This document shows positions 7,733-16,220 of a stretch of 33,199 nt of DNA, one piece after another. A model generated the notes under the pieces. That model was given only the letters and a program-made list of their open reading frames with translations. It searched no databases and was not told where the DNA came from. A program made the translations under genes and the position numbers. This DNA comes from an uncultured Lachnospiraceae bacterium (GTDB taxonomy: Bacteria; Bacillota; Clostridia; Lachnospirales; Lachnospiraceae): NCBI GenBank assembly GCA_946491665.1, contig CAMLYL010000029.1, positions 1 through 33,199 of the forward strand, read 5' to 3'. Each line of letters begins with the position of its first letter. Within the stretch, counting starts at the first letter, position 1.

Positions 7733-9664
7733 ATGGGAGTAATTGTCTCGGAAACAGAAAATTTCGCGATACAAAATACGAAAAAAAGCACTTCGGCCAA
7801 AAAAATAGCGGGAGTCATAGGGAAAATTTTCTGGGTGATTTTGGGAACGTTAGCTGTTTTAATCTTCAGAAGTGTAATCTGGGTGCTGAAGACATGGAAT
7901 AATCTCAGCATGGAAGAGATTGTATATCATCTGAAAATGCCGCTGGAGGGCACAAATGACGATATCATCTGGGATTACATTTTCTACTGCGCGGCTGCCG
8001 CGGTGTTGGCGGCGGTCATATTGACCTGTCTGCTGATCCTGATGAGAAAGAAGAAAAGGTTTTACCGGGTTCTGCTGGGCGCAGTACCTGCGGCTTCTGT
8101 GCTGATGATCGCGTTGTCTGTCAATCACATTTGGACCACGCTGGATGTCTCGGCGTATGTAAAAAATCAAAATACATATTCTTCCTTTATTGATGATAAT
8201 TATGTGGATCCGGCATCCGTCGACATAAATTTTCCGGAACAAAAAAGAAATTTGATCTATATTTATCTGGAGTCTATGGAAACTACGTATGCGGATCAGC
8301 AAAGCGGAGGAGCATTTGAGGAAAACGTTATACCGGAATTAACGCGGCTTTCTCTGGAAAATGAAAATTTTTCCGGTGAAGAGAGCATTTTAAATGGAGG
8401 ATATGCTTTGACCGGGACAACCTGGACGGTAGGAGCTATGTTCGGCCAGACGTCCGCCCTGCCGTTATTGATTCCCATTGAGAAAAATTCAATGGATACA
8501 CAGGAGAATTTTTTTCCGGGAATCACAACACTGGGTGATATTTTGGAGGAAGAAGGATACCGGCAGGAGTTAGTGATCGGTTCGGACGCGGAGTTTGGCG
8601 GCCGGAAGCTTTATTTTGAACAGCATGGCGGTTATGAAATATATGACTATTATTACTCCAAAAATCACGGGGAGATTCCGGAAGATTACTATGTATGGTG
8701 GGGATATGAAGATGAACGGATGTTTGAGCACGCAAAAGAACGGCTGAATGAATTATCAGCGTCCTCAGAACCGTTTAATCTGACCCTTTTGACGGTGGAT
8801 ACGCATTTTGAAGACGGATATGTCTGCGGGCTGTGTACAGATGAATTCGGAGACGACCAGTATTCTAATGTTATGGCATGCTCCAGCAGGCAGGTGTCAG
8901 AGTTTGTGCAGTGGATCCAGGAACAGCCATTTTATGAGAATACAACCATCGTCATTTCAGGAGACCATCTGACCATGGATGTGGATTACTGCGAGGATGT
9001 GTCCTCTGATTATGAGAGAAAAGTTTATACAGCATACATAAACGCTCCGGTGAGCCCGGAGACAGACACTTACAGAGAGTACAGCACCTTTGATGCCTTT
9101 CCTACAACCCTGGCAAGCCTTGGAGCGGAGATTGAAGGAGACAGACTGGGCCTGGGGGTTAACCTATACTCATCAAAGGAAACCTTAATCGAACAGTACG
9201 GCGTTGAAAGCGTTAATCAGGGACTTTCGCAGAAGTCCGCGCTGATGGAAAAACTAAGTTCCACTATCCAAAAGGAGGATGAGTCGGCAAGCGAGTACGA
9301 CAGCGCCGGCGGCAGTATTGAAATAAAAGACGAGACAGAAACTGCCGCGGAGACAAATCCGGCGGTAGGCCCTGTGATTTCCACTGTGCCTTACAACTTT
9401 CAGAGCGGGAAATTTGCAGTAGAGATAAACGGGGATTTTTCGGCTGATATCACCGGCATAAAATGCGCAGTCTGGGCGGAGGAGGATCAATCCGATTTAA
9501 TGTGGTATGACGCGGTGAACAGCGGGGAAAATAGTTATACAGCAGAGGTCTACGGCGTGGACTTTAATTATAAAAACGCTGTCTACAACATACATGTGTA
9601 TGAGGTAAACGGGGAAAATGCGCTGATATTACTGGGCGCGTGCCAGGAAGCAATCAGCAGCTAA
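7733..9664 (+). CDS. MdoB/LtaS-type phosphoglycerol transferase with C-terminal GBS Bsp-like domain
   Basis: A membrane-anchored, extracytoplasmic alkaline-phosphatase/sulfatase-fold enzyme, expected to move glycerol phosphate from phosphatidylglycerol to a surface glycan. Three hydrophobic segments (28-50, 82-104, 112-130) precede the catalytic domain (about 172-480). Metal and nucleophile motifs are YIYLESMETTY with Glu180, ALTGTTWT (225-232, the nucleophile threonine region), GSDAEFGG (283-290), TVDTHFEDG (354-362) and ISGDHLTM (408-415, Asp411 and His412). A Ser/Glu/Ala-rich linker (about 500-548) leads to a domain at about 553-636 with VWAEEDQSDLMWY and YNIHVYEVNG, which resembles GBS Bsp-like repeats. 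LtaS and MdoB do not normally carry that domain. The start ATG has GAGGG 10 bases upstream. By context it may act like streptococcal GacH, decorating a rhamnose polysaccharide rather than making lipoteichoic acid. Confidence 0.85.
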   Translation: MGVIVSETENFAIQNTKKSTSAKKIAGVIGKIFWVILGTLAVLIFRSVIWVLKTWNNLSMEEIVYHLKMPLEGTNDDIIWDYIFYCAAAAVLAAVILTCLLILMRKKKRFYRVLLGAVPAASVLMIALSVNHIWTTLDVSAYVKNQNTYSSFIDDNYVDPASVDINFPEQKRNLIYIYLESMETTYADQQSGGAFEENVIPELTRLSLENENFSGEESILNGGYALTGTTWTVGAMFGQTSALPLLIPIEKNSMDTQENFFPGITTLGDILEEEGYRQELVIGSDAEFGGRKLYFEQHGGYEIYDYYYSKNHGEIPEDYYVWWGYEDERMFEHAKERLNELSASSEPFNLTLLTVDTHFEDGYVCGLCTDEFGDDQYSNVMACSSRQVSEFVQWIQEQPFYENTTIVISGDHLTMDVDYCEDVSSDYERKVYTAYINAPVSPETDTYREYSTFDAFPTTLASLGAEIEGDRLGLGVNLYSSKETLIEQYGVESVNQGLSQKSALMEKLSSTIQKEDESASEYDSAGGSIEIKDETETAAETNPAVGPVISTVPYNFQSGKFAVEINGDFSADITGIKCAVWAEEDQSDLMWYDAVNSGENSYTAEVYGVDFNYKNAVYNIHVYEVNGENALILLGACQEAISS

Positions 9665-9687
9665 GAAAGTCGCTATGGAGGTAAATA

Positions 9688-10650
9688 ATGGATAAGATCG
9701 CGGTTTTAATCCCTTGCTATAATGAAAGCAAAACGATAGAAAAAGTTGTCAGCGATTGGAAAAAAGCTCTGCCGGAAGCGGTTATATATGTGTATGATAA
9801 CAATTCCACAGACGGAACCGGAAGAATCGCCCGGGAGGCAGGGGCTGTTGTGCGGCATGAGTATATGCAGGGAAAAGGCAACGTCATAAGGCGTATGTTT
9901 CGGGAAATAGACGCGGAAGTTTATTTAATGGTAGATGGAGACGACACCTATCCGGCAGAATACGGACGTCAGATGGCGGATCTGGTTCTGGAGAAAAAAG
10001 TGGATATGGTTGTGGGAGACCGGCTTTCTTCTACGTATTTTACCGAGAATAAACGCCGTTTCCATAATATGGGAAATTCCCTGGTAAGGCGTTCGATCAA
10101 CCGGTTATTTAAAAGTAATATAAAGGATATTATGACGGGCTACAGAGCCTTCAGCTATAACTTCGTCAAAACCTTTCCGGTTCTTTCAAAAGGATTTGAG
10201 ATTGAGACGGAAATGAGCATTCATGCAGTAGATAAAAATTTATTTGTAGAAAATGTAATTATTGAATACAGAGACCGGCCCCAGGGCAGCGAGTCAAAAC
10301 TGAATACCTACAGCGACGGGCTGAGAGTTTTAAAGACAATCGCCAGATTATACCGAATTTATAAACCGATGGGATTTTATTCAGTACTGGCCGCGCTGCT
10401 GACGGCGCTCAGCACGGTTTTTCTGGTGCCGGTTCTGGTTACGTTTTTCAAGACCGGTCTGGTTCCTAATTTTCCGACTCTGATCGTGTGCGGCTTTGTA
10501 TACTTGGCGGCAATTATTTCCTTTTTCTCGGGATTGCTGCTTACGTCGGTGGCGCAGCAGGGAAGACAGAATTTTGAAATGCAGCTTCTTCACTGCGAGG
10601 AACGTCATAAAGAATTAGATTCATTGAAAGAGGGAGATAACCGTGAATAA
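9688..10650 (+). CDS. DPM1/GtrB-type GT2: polyprenyl-phosphate sugar synthase with two C-terminal TM helices
   Basis: This family transfers a sugar from a nucleotide donor to polyprenyl phosphate, giving a membrane-bound donor for decoration outside the cell. The GT2 domain shows AVLIPCYNES (5-14), VYDNNSTDGT (35-44), the QGKGNVIRRMF segment (61-71), DGDDTYPA (83-90) and VGDRLSS (109-115). Two strong hydrophobic segments follow (230-252 and 263-288), the usual GtrB/GacI topology. GGAGGT stands 5 bases before the ATG. The end overlaps the next gene by 8 bases, so the two are co-translated. The roles fit streptococcal GacI (Und-P-GlcNAc synthase), but the sugar is not determinable and no small GacJ partner is present. 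Confidence 0.87.
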   Translation: MDKIAVLIPCYNESKTIEKVVSDWKKALPEAVIYVYDNNSTDGTGRIAREAGAVVRHEYMQGKGNVIRRMFREIDAEVYLMVDGDDTYPAEYGRQMADLVLEKKVDMVVGDRLSSTYFTENKRRFHNMGNSLVRRSINRLFKSNIKDIMTGYRAFSYNFVKTFPVLSKGFEIETEMSIHAVDKNLFVENVIIEYRDRPQGSESKLNTYSDGLRVLKTIARLYRIYKPMGFYSVLAALLTALSTVFLVPVLVTFFKTGLVPNFPTLIVCGFVYLAAIISFFSGLLLTSVAQQGRQNFEMQLLHCEERHKELDSLKEGDNRE

Positions 10651-13360
10651 CAGATTAGTAATTTACTTTTTTTTTGATCCGCAGGGAATTGTAGACGACT
10701 ACAATTTGGTGCTGCTGCGGGATATGATGAAAAACTGCAGAGATTTGCTGGTTGTCAGCAACGGAAAATTATCCGCAGAAGGAAAAAAGAAATTTGAGGA
10801 GCTGACCGATCAGATCCTGGAACGGGAAAATAAGGGATTTGACGTATGGGCCTACCGGGAGGCGATGTTCAGCCTCGGCTGGGAAAAGCTGCAGCAGTAC
10901 GATGAAGTAATTTTAATGAATTATACCATTATGGGGCCGGTTTTCCCGTTTTCGGAAATGTTCGGCAGCATGGACGCCCGGCCGGAGCTGGACTTCTGGG
11001 GCATTACTAAATTTCATATGGTTCCGGTAGATCCCTACGGAATCATTGAATGCGGGTATATCAGAGAGCACATTCAGTCGCATTTCATTGCCGTGAGAAA
11101 GCGGATGCTTTCCAGCCGGGAGTTCCATGAGTATTGGGAAAACATGCCGAAAATAAAGAGCTACGGGGAATCTGTAGCCTACCATGAATCTTATTTTACC
11201 CATCACTTTGCGAGCAAAGGATATAAGTGGGATGTCTATGTAAATACGGACGATATGAAAAAGTTCACGGAATATCCTCTGCTGAAAGCGCCTAAAAGAC
11301 TGATGCAGGAGAAACGCTGCCCGATATTTAAACGCAGAAGTTTCTTCCATAATTATGAAGATTTTCTTAACGGCTCCATCGGTGAACCCACGTATGAATT
11401 GATGGAGTATCTGAAGACAGAAACAGATTATGATGTAGAACTGATCTGGGAAAATATTCTGCGCTGCTGCAATCAGGCTTTGATTAAACAGTGCCTGCAT
11501 CTGAATTATGTTCTGCCTTCAAATACCTCCGCGGATATTTCAGAGATTCTGAAAAAAAGAAAAATCGCGCTGGTTATGCATCTCTTTTATGAGGATCTGA
11601 TCGGGGAAAGCTATCGTTACGCCTGCTCTATGCCGGAGGAGGCAGATGTCTTTATCACGGTCGGAAGCAGAAAAATGCAGGAACTGGCAGAAAAGCAGTT
11701 CGCGGATCTTCCCTGCCGCTCCTGCAAGGTTCTTCTGATACCGAATCGCGGAAGAGATGTGGGATCGGTGCTGGTAGCCGTGAATCCGGAGATTCTGGAA
11801 TACGACTATGTATGCTTTGCCCACGATAAAAAAGTGACACAGTTGGAGGTGGAATCAGTAGGGGCCTCCTGGGCTTATGAGTGCTTTGAAAGTGTTCTGA
11901 AAAACAAAGATTACGTCCGCAATATCATCGATACCTTTGAAAAAAATCCGAGACTGGGACTTTTGACCCCGGCCCCCCCGAACCACGCGGATTATTTTCC
12001 GACCATGGGGAATGAGTGGGGCGCTAACTTTAAAGCGACAAAGGCACTGGCAAAAGAACTTGGCATGCATGTGCCCATGTCCGCGGATCTGCCGCCGATT
12101 TCGGCACTGGGCTGCTTCTTCTGGTACCGGCCTAAGGCAATGAAAAAGCTGTATGACCGCCAGTGGAAATTTGAGGATTTCCCGGAAGAACCGGTAAAAA
12201 AGACCGATGGGACCATTATGCATGCCATCGAAAGACTGTACTCTTTTGCAGTGCAGGACGCGGGATACTATCCTGCCTGGGGATTCTGCGATACGGTTGC
12301 GTCCATAGAAATTACAAATTTATACTTTATGCTGCGCATGCTCAATCAGGCGGTAATGGCCAATGGCCTCGGAGGAAAGCTGGTGGACGTTGTCGGAAAG
12401 CTGAGGGAACAGGGTCCCGCGGTAAGAGCCCTGAATGATCTTCATCAGGAATTGAACAGCTTGTTCGAGGGCGAGGGCGAGAAGGAAATCGGCCATGGAA
12501 CCATGATGAGACTGTATTATGATGAGGGAGAAGGCTTCCGGGAAATGCGGGCGGTTTCCAGCCGGGCTTCTTTTAATGGAAAGCATTTTGGAATCGAATT
12601 TCTGATCCCGGCCGAGAAGTCTGATCTGCCCGTGCGCCAGCTTCGTCTGGATCCCGGAGAAAACGGAATGCTTTTGATCGAAAATTTCCATGGAAATCTG
12701 GTCTATACAGACGGAAGCATCGAACAGATCAATCTTTCGGTCTGCAATACCAACGGGTTTATCGTAGGCGAAAAAATGCTGTTTATCGGTGAGGATCCGC
12801 AGATTTATATTCCGTGCAGAAGCGGAAAAAGAGTGGAGTCCGTATTTTTTGCCGGCGATGCAGGAAATCACATCCCCCAGACTTTGATCGAAGCCGCAGT
12901 GAGCCGGAAAGTTCCAAGAATGACGCCGAAACTTTACTGGGACTGCGGAGAGGGGATGAAGGAAGAGTGGACTGTCGCGGCGGCAAATAGAGGAAAGGAT
13001 ACAAAGCTGACAGTACATTTTGCTCTTGACAGCGATCTGGCTGCGAAAGGCATTAAAAAATTCAGATTTGATCCCTCTGAATTCGGGATGTTCGCGCTGA
13101 CTAATATAAAGATCAGGACGATTTCCGGGGATGGAAGCCAGGAAACCGTTTCCCTGGCTGAATGCAGCACCAACGGGTTCTGCCAGGGCGATACGGTTTA
13201 TTTTACAGCGGAGGATCCCCAGATTGTCTGGAAAAACAAAAAAGCCAGACCCTGCGCTGTAGAGATCGAAGCGGATATCCTGGAGAGAGAAGCTGTGCAC
13301 GCGGTTGGACACAGCGGCTTTGGGGCAGGCGGTATTCGGTCTAAGGTGTTCAGAAAATAG
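10643..13360 (+). CDS. rgpF: RgpF-like rhamnan synthesis protein with duplicated C-terminal module (905 aa)
   Basis: A rhamnan synthesis F family protein (PF05045 type), expected to extend or modify a polyrhamnose chain. Residues 1-290 form the first half (IYFFFDPQGIVDDYN, ENKGFDVWAYREAM, MNYTIMGPVFPF). The core RgpF half spans about 305-570: VMHLFYEDL, LIPNRGRDVG (365-374), YVCFAHDKKV, GLLTPAPPNHADYFPTMGNE (439-458), GCFFWYRP and PAWGFCD. Streptococcal RgpF is close to 600 residues, so about 300 extra residues follow. They contain a tandem repeat of period 140: LYYDEGEGF at 624 and LYWDCGEGM at 764, RLDPGENGM at 668 and RFDPSEFGM at 808, CNTNGF at 701 and CSTNGF at 841, EDPQI at 717 and 857. 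The start is GTG with AGGGAG 6 bases upstream. A T9 run (10667-10675) lies at codons 9-11. Confidence 0.85.
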   Translation: MNNRLVIYFFFDPQGIVDDYNLVLLRDMMKNCRDLLVVSNGKLSAEGKKKFEELTDQILERENKGFDVWAYREAMFSLGWEKLQQYDEVILMNYTIMGPVFPFSEMFGSMDARPELDFWGITKFHMVPVDPYGIIECGYIREHIQSHFIAVRKRMLSSREFHEYWENMPKIKSYGESVAYHESYFTHHFASKGYKWDVYVNTDDMKKFTEYPLLKAPKRLMQEKRCPIFKRRSFFHNYEDFLNGSIGEPTYELMEYLKTETDYDVELIWENILRCCNQALIKQCLHLNYVLPSNTSADISEILKKRKIALVMHLFYEDLIGESYRYACSMPEEADVFITVGSRKMQELAEKQFADLPCRSCKVLLIPNRGRDVGSVLVAVNPEILEYDYVCFAHDKKVTQLEVESVGASWAYECFESVLKNKDYVRNIIDTFEKNPRLGLLTPAPPNHADYFPTMGNEWGANFKATKALAKELGMHVPMSADLPPISALGCFFWYRPKAMKKLYDRQWKFEDFPEEPVKKTDGTIMHAIERLYSFAVQDAGYYPAWGFCDTVASIEITNLYFMLRMLNQAVMANGLGGKLVDVVGKLREQGPAVRALNDLHQELNSLFEGEGEKEIGHGTMMRLYYDEGEGFREMRAVSSRASFNGKHFGIEFLIPAEKSDLPVRQLRLDPGENGMLLIENFHGNLVYTDGSIEQINLSVCNTNGFIVGEKMLFIGEDPQIYIPCRSGKRVESVFFAGDAGNHIPQTLIEAAVSRKVPRMTPKLYWDCGEGMKEEWTVAAANRGKDTKLTVHFALDSDLAAKGIKKFRFDPSEFGMFALTNIKIRTISGDGSQETVSLAECSTNGFCQGDTVYFTAEDPQIVWKNKKARPCAVEIEADILEREAVHAVGHSGFGAGGIRSKVFRK
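12503..13342 (+). repeat. Two tandem 420-base (140-residue) modules inside the RgpF-like gene
   Basis: Module A covers about residues 621-760 and module B about 761-900. Four separate motif pairs (LY.D.GEG, R.DP...GM, C.TNGF, EDPQI) are all spaced by exactly 140 residues, so the duplication is ungapped across the shared part. Conserved alternating hydrophobic and glycine pattern suggests a beta-sandwich. Similar R.DP...G segments occur beside other polysaccharide glycosyltransferases, which makes a glycan-binding role a reasonable inference. Confidence 0.8.
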
Positions 13361-13379
13361 GAAAGAACAGGATAAACAG

Positions 13380-14396
13380 ATGAAAAAAGAAAGATTATTT
13401 TATCTGGATTTTGTAAGGGCCGCCGCAACGCTGCTGATTGTGCTGACTCATTATAACGCGCTGTTTCTGTACACCAATCCGCAGATGCCGGAAAAGTCGG
13501 TGCTGGGACTTACTTTCAGCCGCGTATATATCGGAGATCTGGGAGTATCGCTTTTTTTGATCATCTCAGGGGCCTCCTTAATGTATGTGTATAAGGAGAC
13601 ATGCGATCTGCGGATTTATTTCAAAAAAAGATTCTGGAGTATTTATCCCATGTTCTGGCTCGGATATGCAGTTTTCTTTTTTTATAACTTCTATCAGAAC
13701 CAGGGATTGACACCCGGAATACCTAAATATAGAATTATTTACAGTATTCTGGGACTGGATATGTATGCCCAGGCTTTCGGCCAGGTGAATTTTGCCATTG
13801 TGGGAGAATGGTTTTTGGGAATGATTATTCTTTTTTACCCCTTTTTCCCGCTTTTCAGAAAATGGGCTCTATCGCATCCCGTAAGCCTGGCCGCGGCTTC
13901 CGCGGTTTTATACGCCGCATTTTTAATATGGCCGAATCCGCACAATTCGATCATACTGCCGGTGCTGCTTCCCAGAATCATCTTCGGTATGCTGTTTATC
14001 CAAAGCGGGAAAAAGGTAAGGTGGTCCGCGGCGCTGATTTCAGCAGGAATTATCGTGCTGAATTTCATTTTGCCCATACAGATCGACAGCACTCTTCAGG
14101 CGACCTATATCGGGATCGCGGTGTTTTTGATCCTTGTATGGCTGGCGGATTTTCTCAGATGGATTCCTTTCAGAAGGATCTGCGGGTGGATCTGCAAGTA
14201 CTCATATGCTATTTTTATTGTGCATCACACCATAATTTTTTTGGTTACAGCGAAATTTGACTTATACAGTCTGACCCGGTTTAACAGTTATCTGCTCTTC
14301 CTTTGCTGCTGCTGCGTAATTTTTGTCGCTGCGTATCTGCTTCAAAAGGTTCATGACAGGGCAGTCGCTATTTTTCGGGTGAACAAGAAAGAATAA
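13380..14396 (+). CDS. Acyltransferase-3 family membrane protein (probable polysaccharide O-acetyltransferase)
   Basis: A 338-residue polytopic membrane protein of the acyltransferase-3 (OafA/WecH) family, which O-acylates sugars using cytoplasmic acyl-CoA. It opens with LFYLDFVRAAATLLIVLTHYNA, the family's first helix with the conserved histidine in LTHY, and ends with the AIFIVHHTIIF helix. About ten hydrophobic segments can be traced. The start is the ATG at 13380 (MKKERLFYLDF) with AGGAT 8 bases upstream; an in-frame ATG at 13305 lies inside the upstream gene and would add 25 unlikely residues. It probably acetylates a residue of the polymer, but the target sugar and acyl group cannot be told. 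Confidence 0.88.
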   Translation: MKKERLFYLDFVRAAATLLIVLTHYNALFLYTNPQMPEKSVLGLTFSRVYIGDLGVSLFLIISGASLMYVYKETCDLRIYFKKRFWSIYPMFWLGYAVFFFYNFYQNQGLTPGIPKYRIIYSILGLDMYAQAFGQVNFAIVGEWFLGMIILFYPFFPLFRKWALSHPVSLAAASAVLYAAFLIWPNPHNSIILPVLLPRIIFGMLFIQSGKKVRWSAALISAGIIVLNFILPIQIDSTLQATYIGIAVFLILVWLADFLRWIPFRRICGWICKYSYAIFIVHHTIIFLVTAKFDLYSLTRFNSYLLFLCCCCVIFVAAYLLQKVHDRAVAIFRVNKKE

Positions 14397-14419
14397 CTGA
14401 AAAGAGAAAGGAAACAGGC

Positions 14420-15262
14420 ATGGAAAAAGTTTTGGTGACAGGTTCAGGCGGCTATATTGGAAGACATGTAGTAAAACATTTATTAGACATGGGATATTCG
14501 GTAACAGCGGCGGATATCTGCAATGACGGTGTAGACGAAAGAGCGGAGATTATAAACAGGTCTGTGTTTGAGGACTGTCCGGACATCTATCATGAACTGG
14601 GAGAACCGGACGTCTGCATTCATCTGGCATGGCGGAACGGATTTGTCCATAACGCCTCCAGCCATATGGAAGATCTTTCGGGACACTGCCGTTTTCTGAG
14701 ACAGATGGTAGAGGGCGGACTGAAAAATCTGGCTGTTATGGGAACCATGCATGAGATTGGTTATTGGGAGGGCGCCATCGATGAGTGTACCCCCTGCAAT
14801 CCTCAGTCTCAGTACGGAGTGGCAAAAAATGCCCTTCGGCAATCTCTGATGCAGATGGCTCAGGAAAAAAAGTTTAATCTGTATTGGCTGCGGGCGTACT
14901 ATATTTTGGGCGATGATACAAAGAATCATTCTGTCTTTACAAAGATTCTGCAGAAAGCTCAGGAGGGCGGAAAGACCTTTCCCTTTACTTCCGGAAAAAA
15001 TTTATATGATTTTATAGATGTGGAACAGCTGGCGGAATATATTGCGCTGGCTGCCACGCAGCAGGAAGTAACGGGGATTATCAACGTTTGTACCGGACAT
15101 CCGATTTCTCTGGCTGAAAAAGCGGAGCAGTTTATCAAGGAAAAAAATCTGGATATCCGATTGGAGTATGGGGCTTTTCCGGACCGGCCTTATGATTCTC
15201 CGGGAGTATGGGGAAATCCGGAAAAAATGCGGAAAATTTTAAAAAACAGGCAGGGAGGTTGA
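14420..15262 (+). CDS. NAD(P)-dependent NDP-sugar epimerase/dehydratase/reductase (extended SDR)
   Basis: An extended short-chain dehydrogenase of 280 residues acting on a nucleotide sugar in the cytoplasm. It has the Rossmann motif TGSGGYIG (7-14), IHLAWRNGFVHN (67-78) in the position of the usual HLAA segment, a catalytic threonine in MGTMHEIG (107-114), and Tyr132/Lys136 in QYGVAK. It lies 4 bases before rmlD, so it should use an intermediate or product of the dTDP-rhamnose route. A reductase making dTDP-6-deoxy-L-talose (Tll type) or a branch to another 6-deoxy sugar is a reasonable guess, but I cannot assign the reaction. AAAGGAAA stands before the ATG. Confidence 0.78.
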   Translation: MEKVLVTGSGGYIGRHVVKHLLDMGYSVTAADICNDGVDERAEIINRSVFEDCPDIYHELGEPDVCIHLAWRNGFVHNASSHMEDLSGHCRFLRQMVEGGLKNLAVMGTMHEIGYWEGAIDECTPCNPQSQYGVAKNALRQSLMQMAQEKKFNLYWLRAYYILGDDTKNHSVFTKILQKAQEGGKTFPFTSGKNLYDFIDVEQLAEYIALAATQQEVTGIINVCTGHPISLAEKAEQFIKEKNLDIRLEYGAFPDRPYDSPGVWGNPEKMRKILKNRQGG

Positions 15263-15266
15263 TGCC

Positions 15267-16136
15267 ATGAGAGTATTGGTCACAGGTGTAAAAGGACAGC
15301 TGGGCTACCATGTGGTGCAGGAACTGGAGAAAAGAAATCATACAGCAATCGGCGTGGATATAGAGGAAATGGATATCACCAACGCGGAGGAGACGCGGAA
15401 CGTGATAGAGAACGCCCATGTGGAGGCGGTGATCCACTGTGCCGCATACACGGCTGTTGATGCCGCGGAAGAAAACGTGGAGCTGTGCAGAAGGGTGAAT
15501 GTGGACGGAACCCGCAATATTGCGGAGGTCTGCGGCCGGCACCAGTTAAAAATGATTTATATCAGTACAGATTATGTTTTTGACGGGGAAGGCACACGTC
15601 CCTGGAAGCCGGATGACGTTGTCGTTCAGCCGCTGAATGTATACGGTCAGGCAAAATATGACGGGGAAAGAGAAGTGCAGCGGTATGTCAAGTCTTATTT
15701 TATCGTGCGTACGGAATGGGTGTTCGGGGAAAACGGACATAATTTCATTAATACAATGCTCCGGCTCGGCAAAAAAAACGGAAAAGTAGGAGTGGTGGCC
15801 GATCAAGTAGGATCGCCGACCTACACCCGGGATCTGGCAGTGCTGCTGACAGAAATGGTGGAGACGGATAAATATGGTATTTATCACGCTTCCAATGAGG
15901 GATACTGCAGCTGGTATGAGTTTACGAAGGAAATTTATCGACAGGCGGGGATGGAAGATGTGCAGGTGACGCCCCTGACCAGCGAAGAATTTCCTGCAAA
16001 GGCAAAACGTCCGCATAACAGCAGGCTGGACAAATCCAAGCTGACAGAAAACGGTTTTCATCTGCTTCCGCCGTGGCAGGACGCGCTGCGCCGATATCTG
16101 AAAAATAAACTCGCGGATGACAGTGTGTTTCATTGA
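15267..16136 (+). CDS. rmlD: dTDP-4-dehydrorhamnose reductase (RmlD)
   Basis: The last step of dTDP-L-rhamnose synthesis: NAD(P)H reduction of dTDP-4-keto-L-rhamnose. The 289-residue length is normal. Motifs are the Rossmann segment TGVKGQLG (6-13), IHCAAYTAVDAAE (56-68), YISTDYVFDG (98-107), catalytic Tyr126 and Lys130 in NVYGQAK, RTEWVFGENGHNF, and DQVGSPTYTRDLA. RPHNSRLDKSKL near the C-terminus is also typical. GGGAGG is 8 bases before the ATG. RmlC follows after a short gap holding a promoter, while rmlA and rmlB are absent from the window and must be elsewhere. Confidence 0.95.
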   Translation: MRVLVTGVKGQLGYHVVQELEKRNHTAIGVDIEEMDITNAEETRNVIENAHVEAVIHCAAYTAVDAAEENVELCRRVNVDGTRNIAEVCGRHQLKMIYISTDYVFDGEGTRPWKPDDVVVQPLNVYGQAKYDGEREVQRYVKSYFIVRTEWVFGENGHNFINTMLRLGKKNGKVGVVADQVGSPTYTRDLAVLLTEMVETDKYGIYHASNEGYCSWYEFTKEIYRQAGMEDVQVTPLTSEEFPAKAKRPHNSRLDKSKLTENGFHLLPPWQDALRRYLKNKLADDSVFH

Positions 16137-16147
16137 ACAATGAAATC

Positions 16148-16176
16148 TTGCGGTCTGAGAAAGATAATGCTATAAT
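16148..16176 (+). promoter_or_regulatory. Extended -10 sigma-A promoter before rmlC and the ABC exporter genes
   Basis: TTGCGG at 16148-16153, a 17-base spacer and a perfect TATAAT at 16171-16176 preceded by TGC. It lies in the 84-base gap between rmlD and rmlC, so the rmlC-wzm-wzt group can be transcribed separately. The TGCTATAAT core is identical to that of the promoter at 7669-7697. Confidence 0.65.
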
Positions 16177-16220
16177 GACACGCGGCAATAGATAGAGAGA
16201 AGAACAGGAGTATACAAGCT

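Noticed and set aside
7733-9664. Assignment as a lipoteichoic acid synthase
   Set aside because: It has fewer membrane helices than LtaS, an MdoB-like GTTWT nucleophile region and a foreign C-terminal domain, and it sits among rhamnose polysaccharide genes; a decorating role fits better.
13305-13307. ATG 25 codons upstream as the acyltransferase start
   Set aside because: It lies inside the RgpF-like gene, lacks a ribosome binding site and adds residues before the conserved first helix; ATG 13380 fits better.
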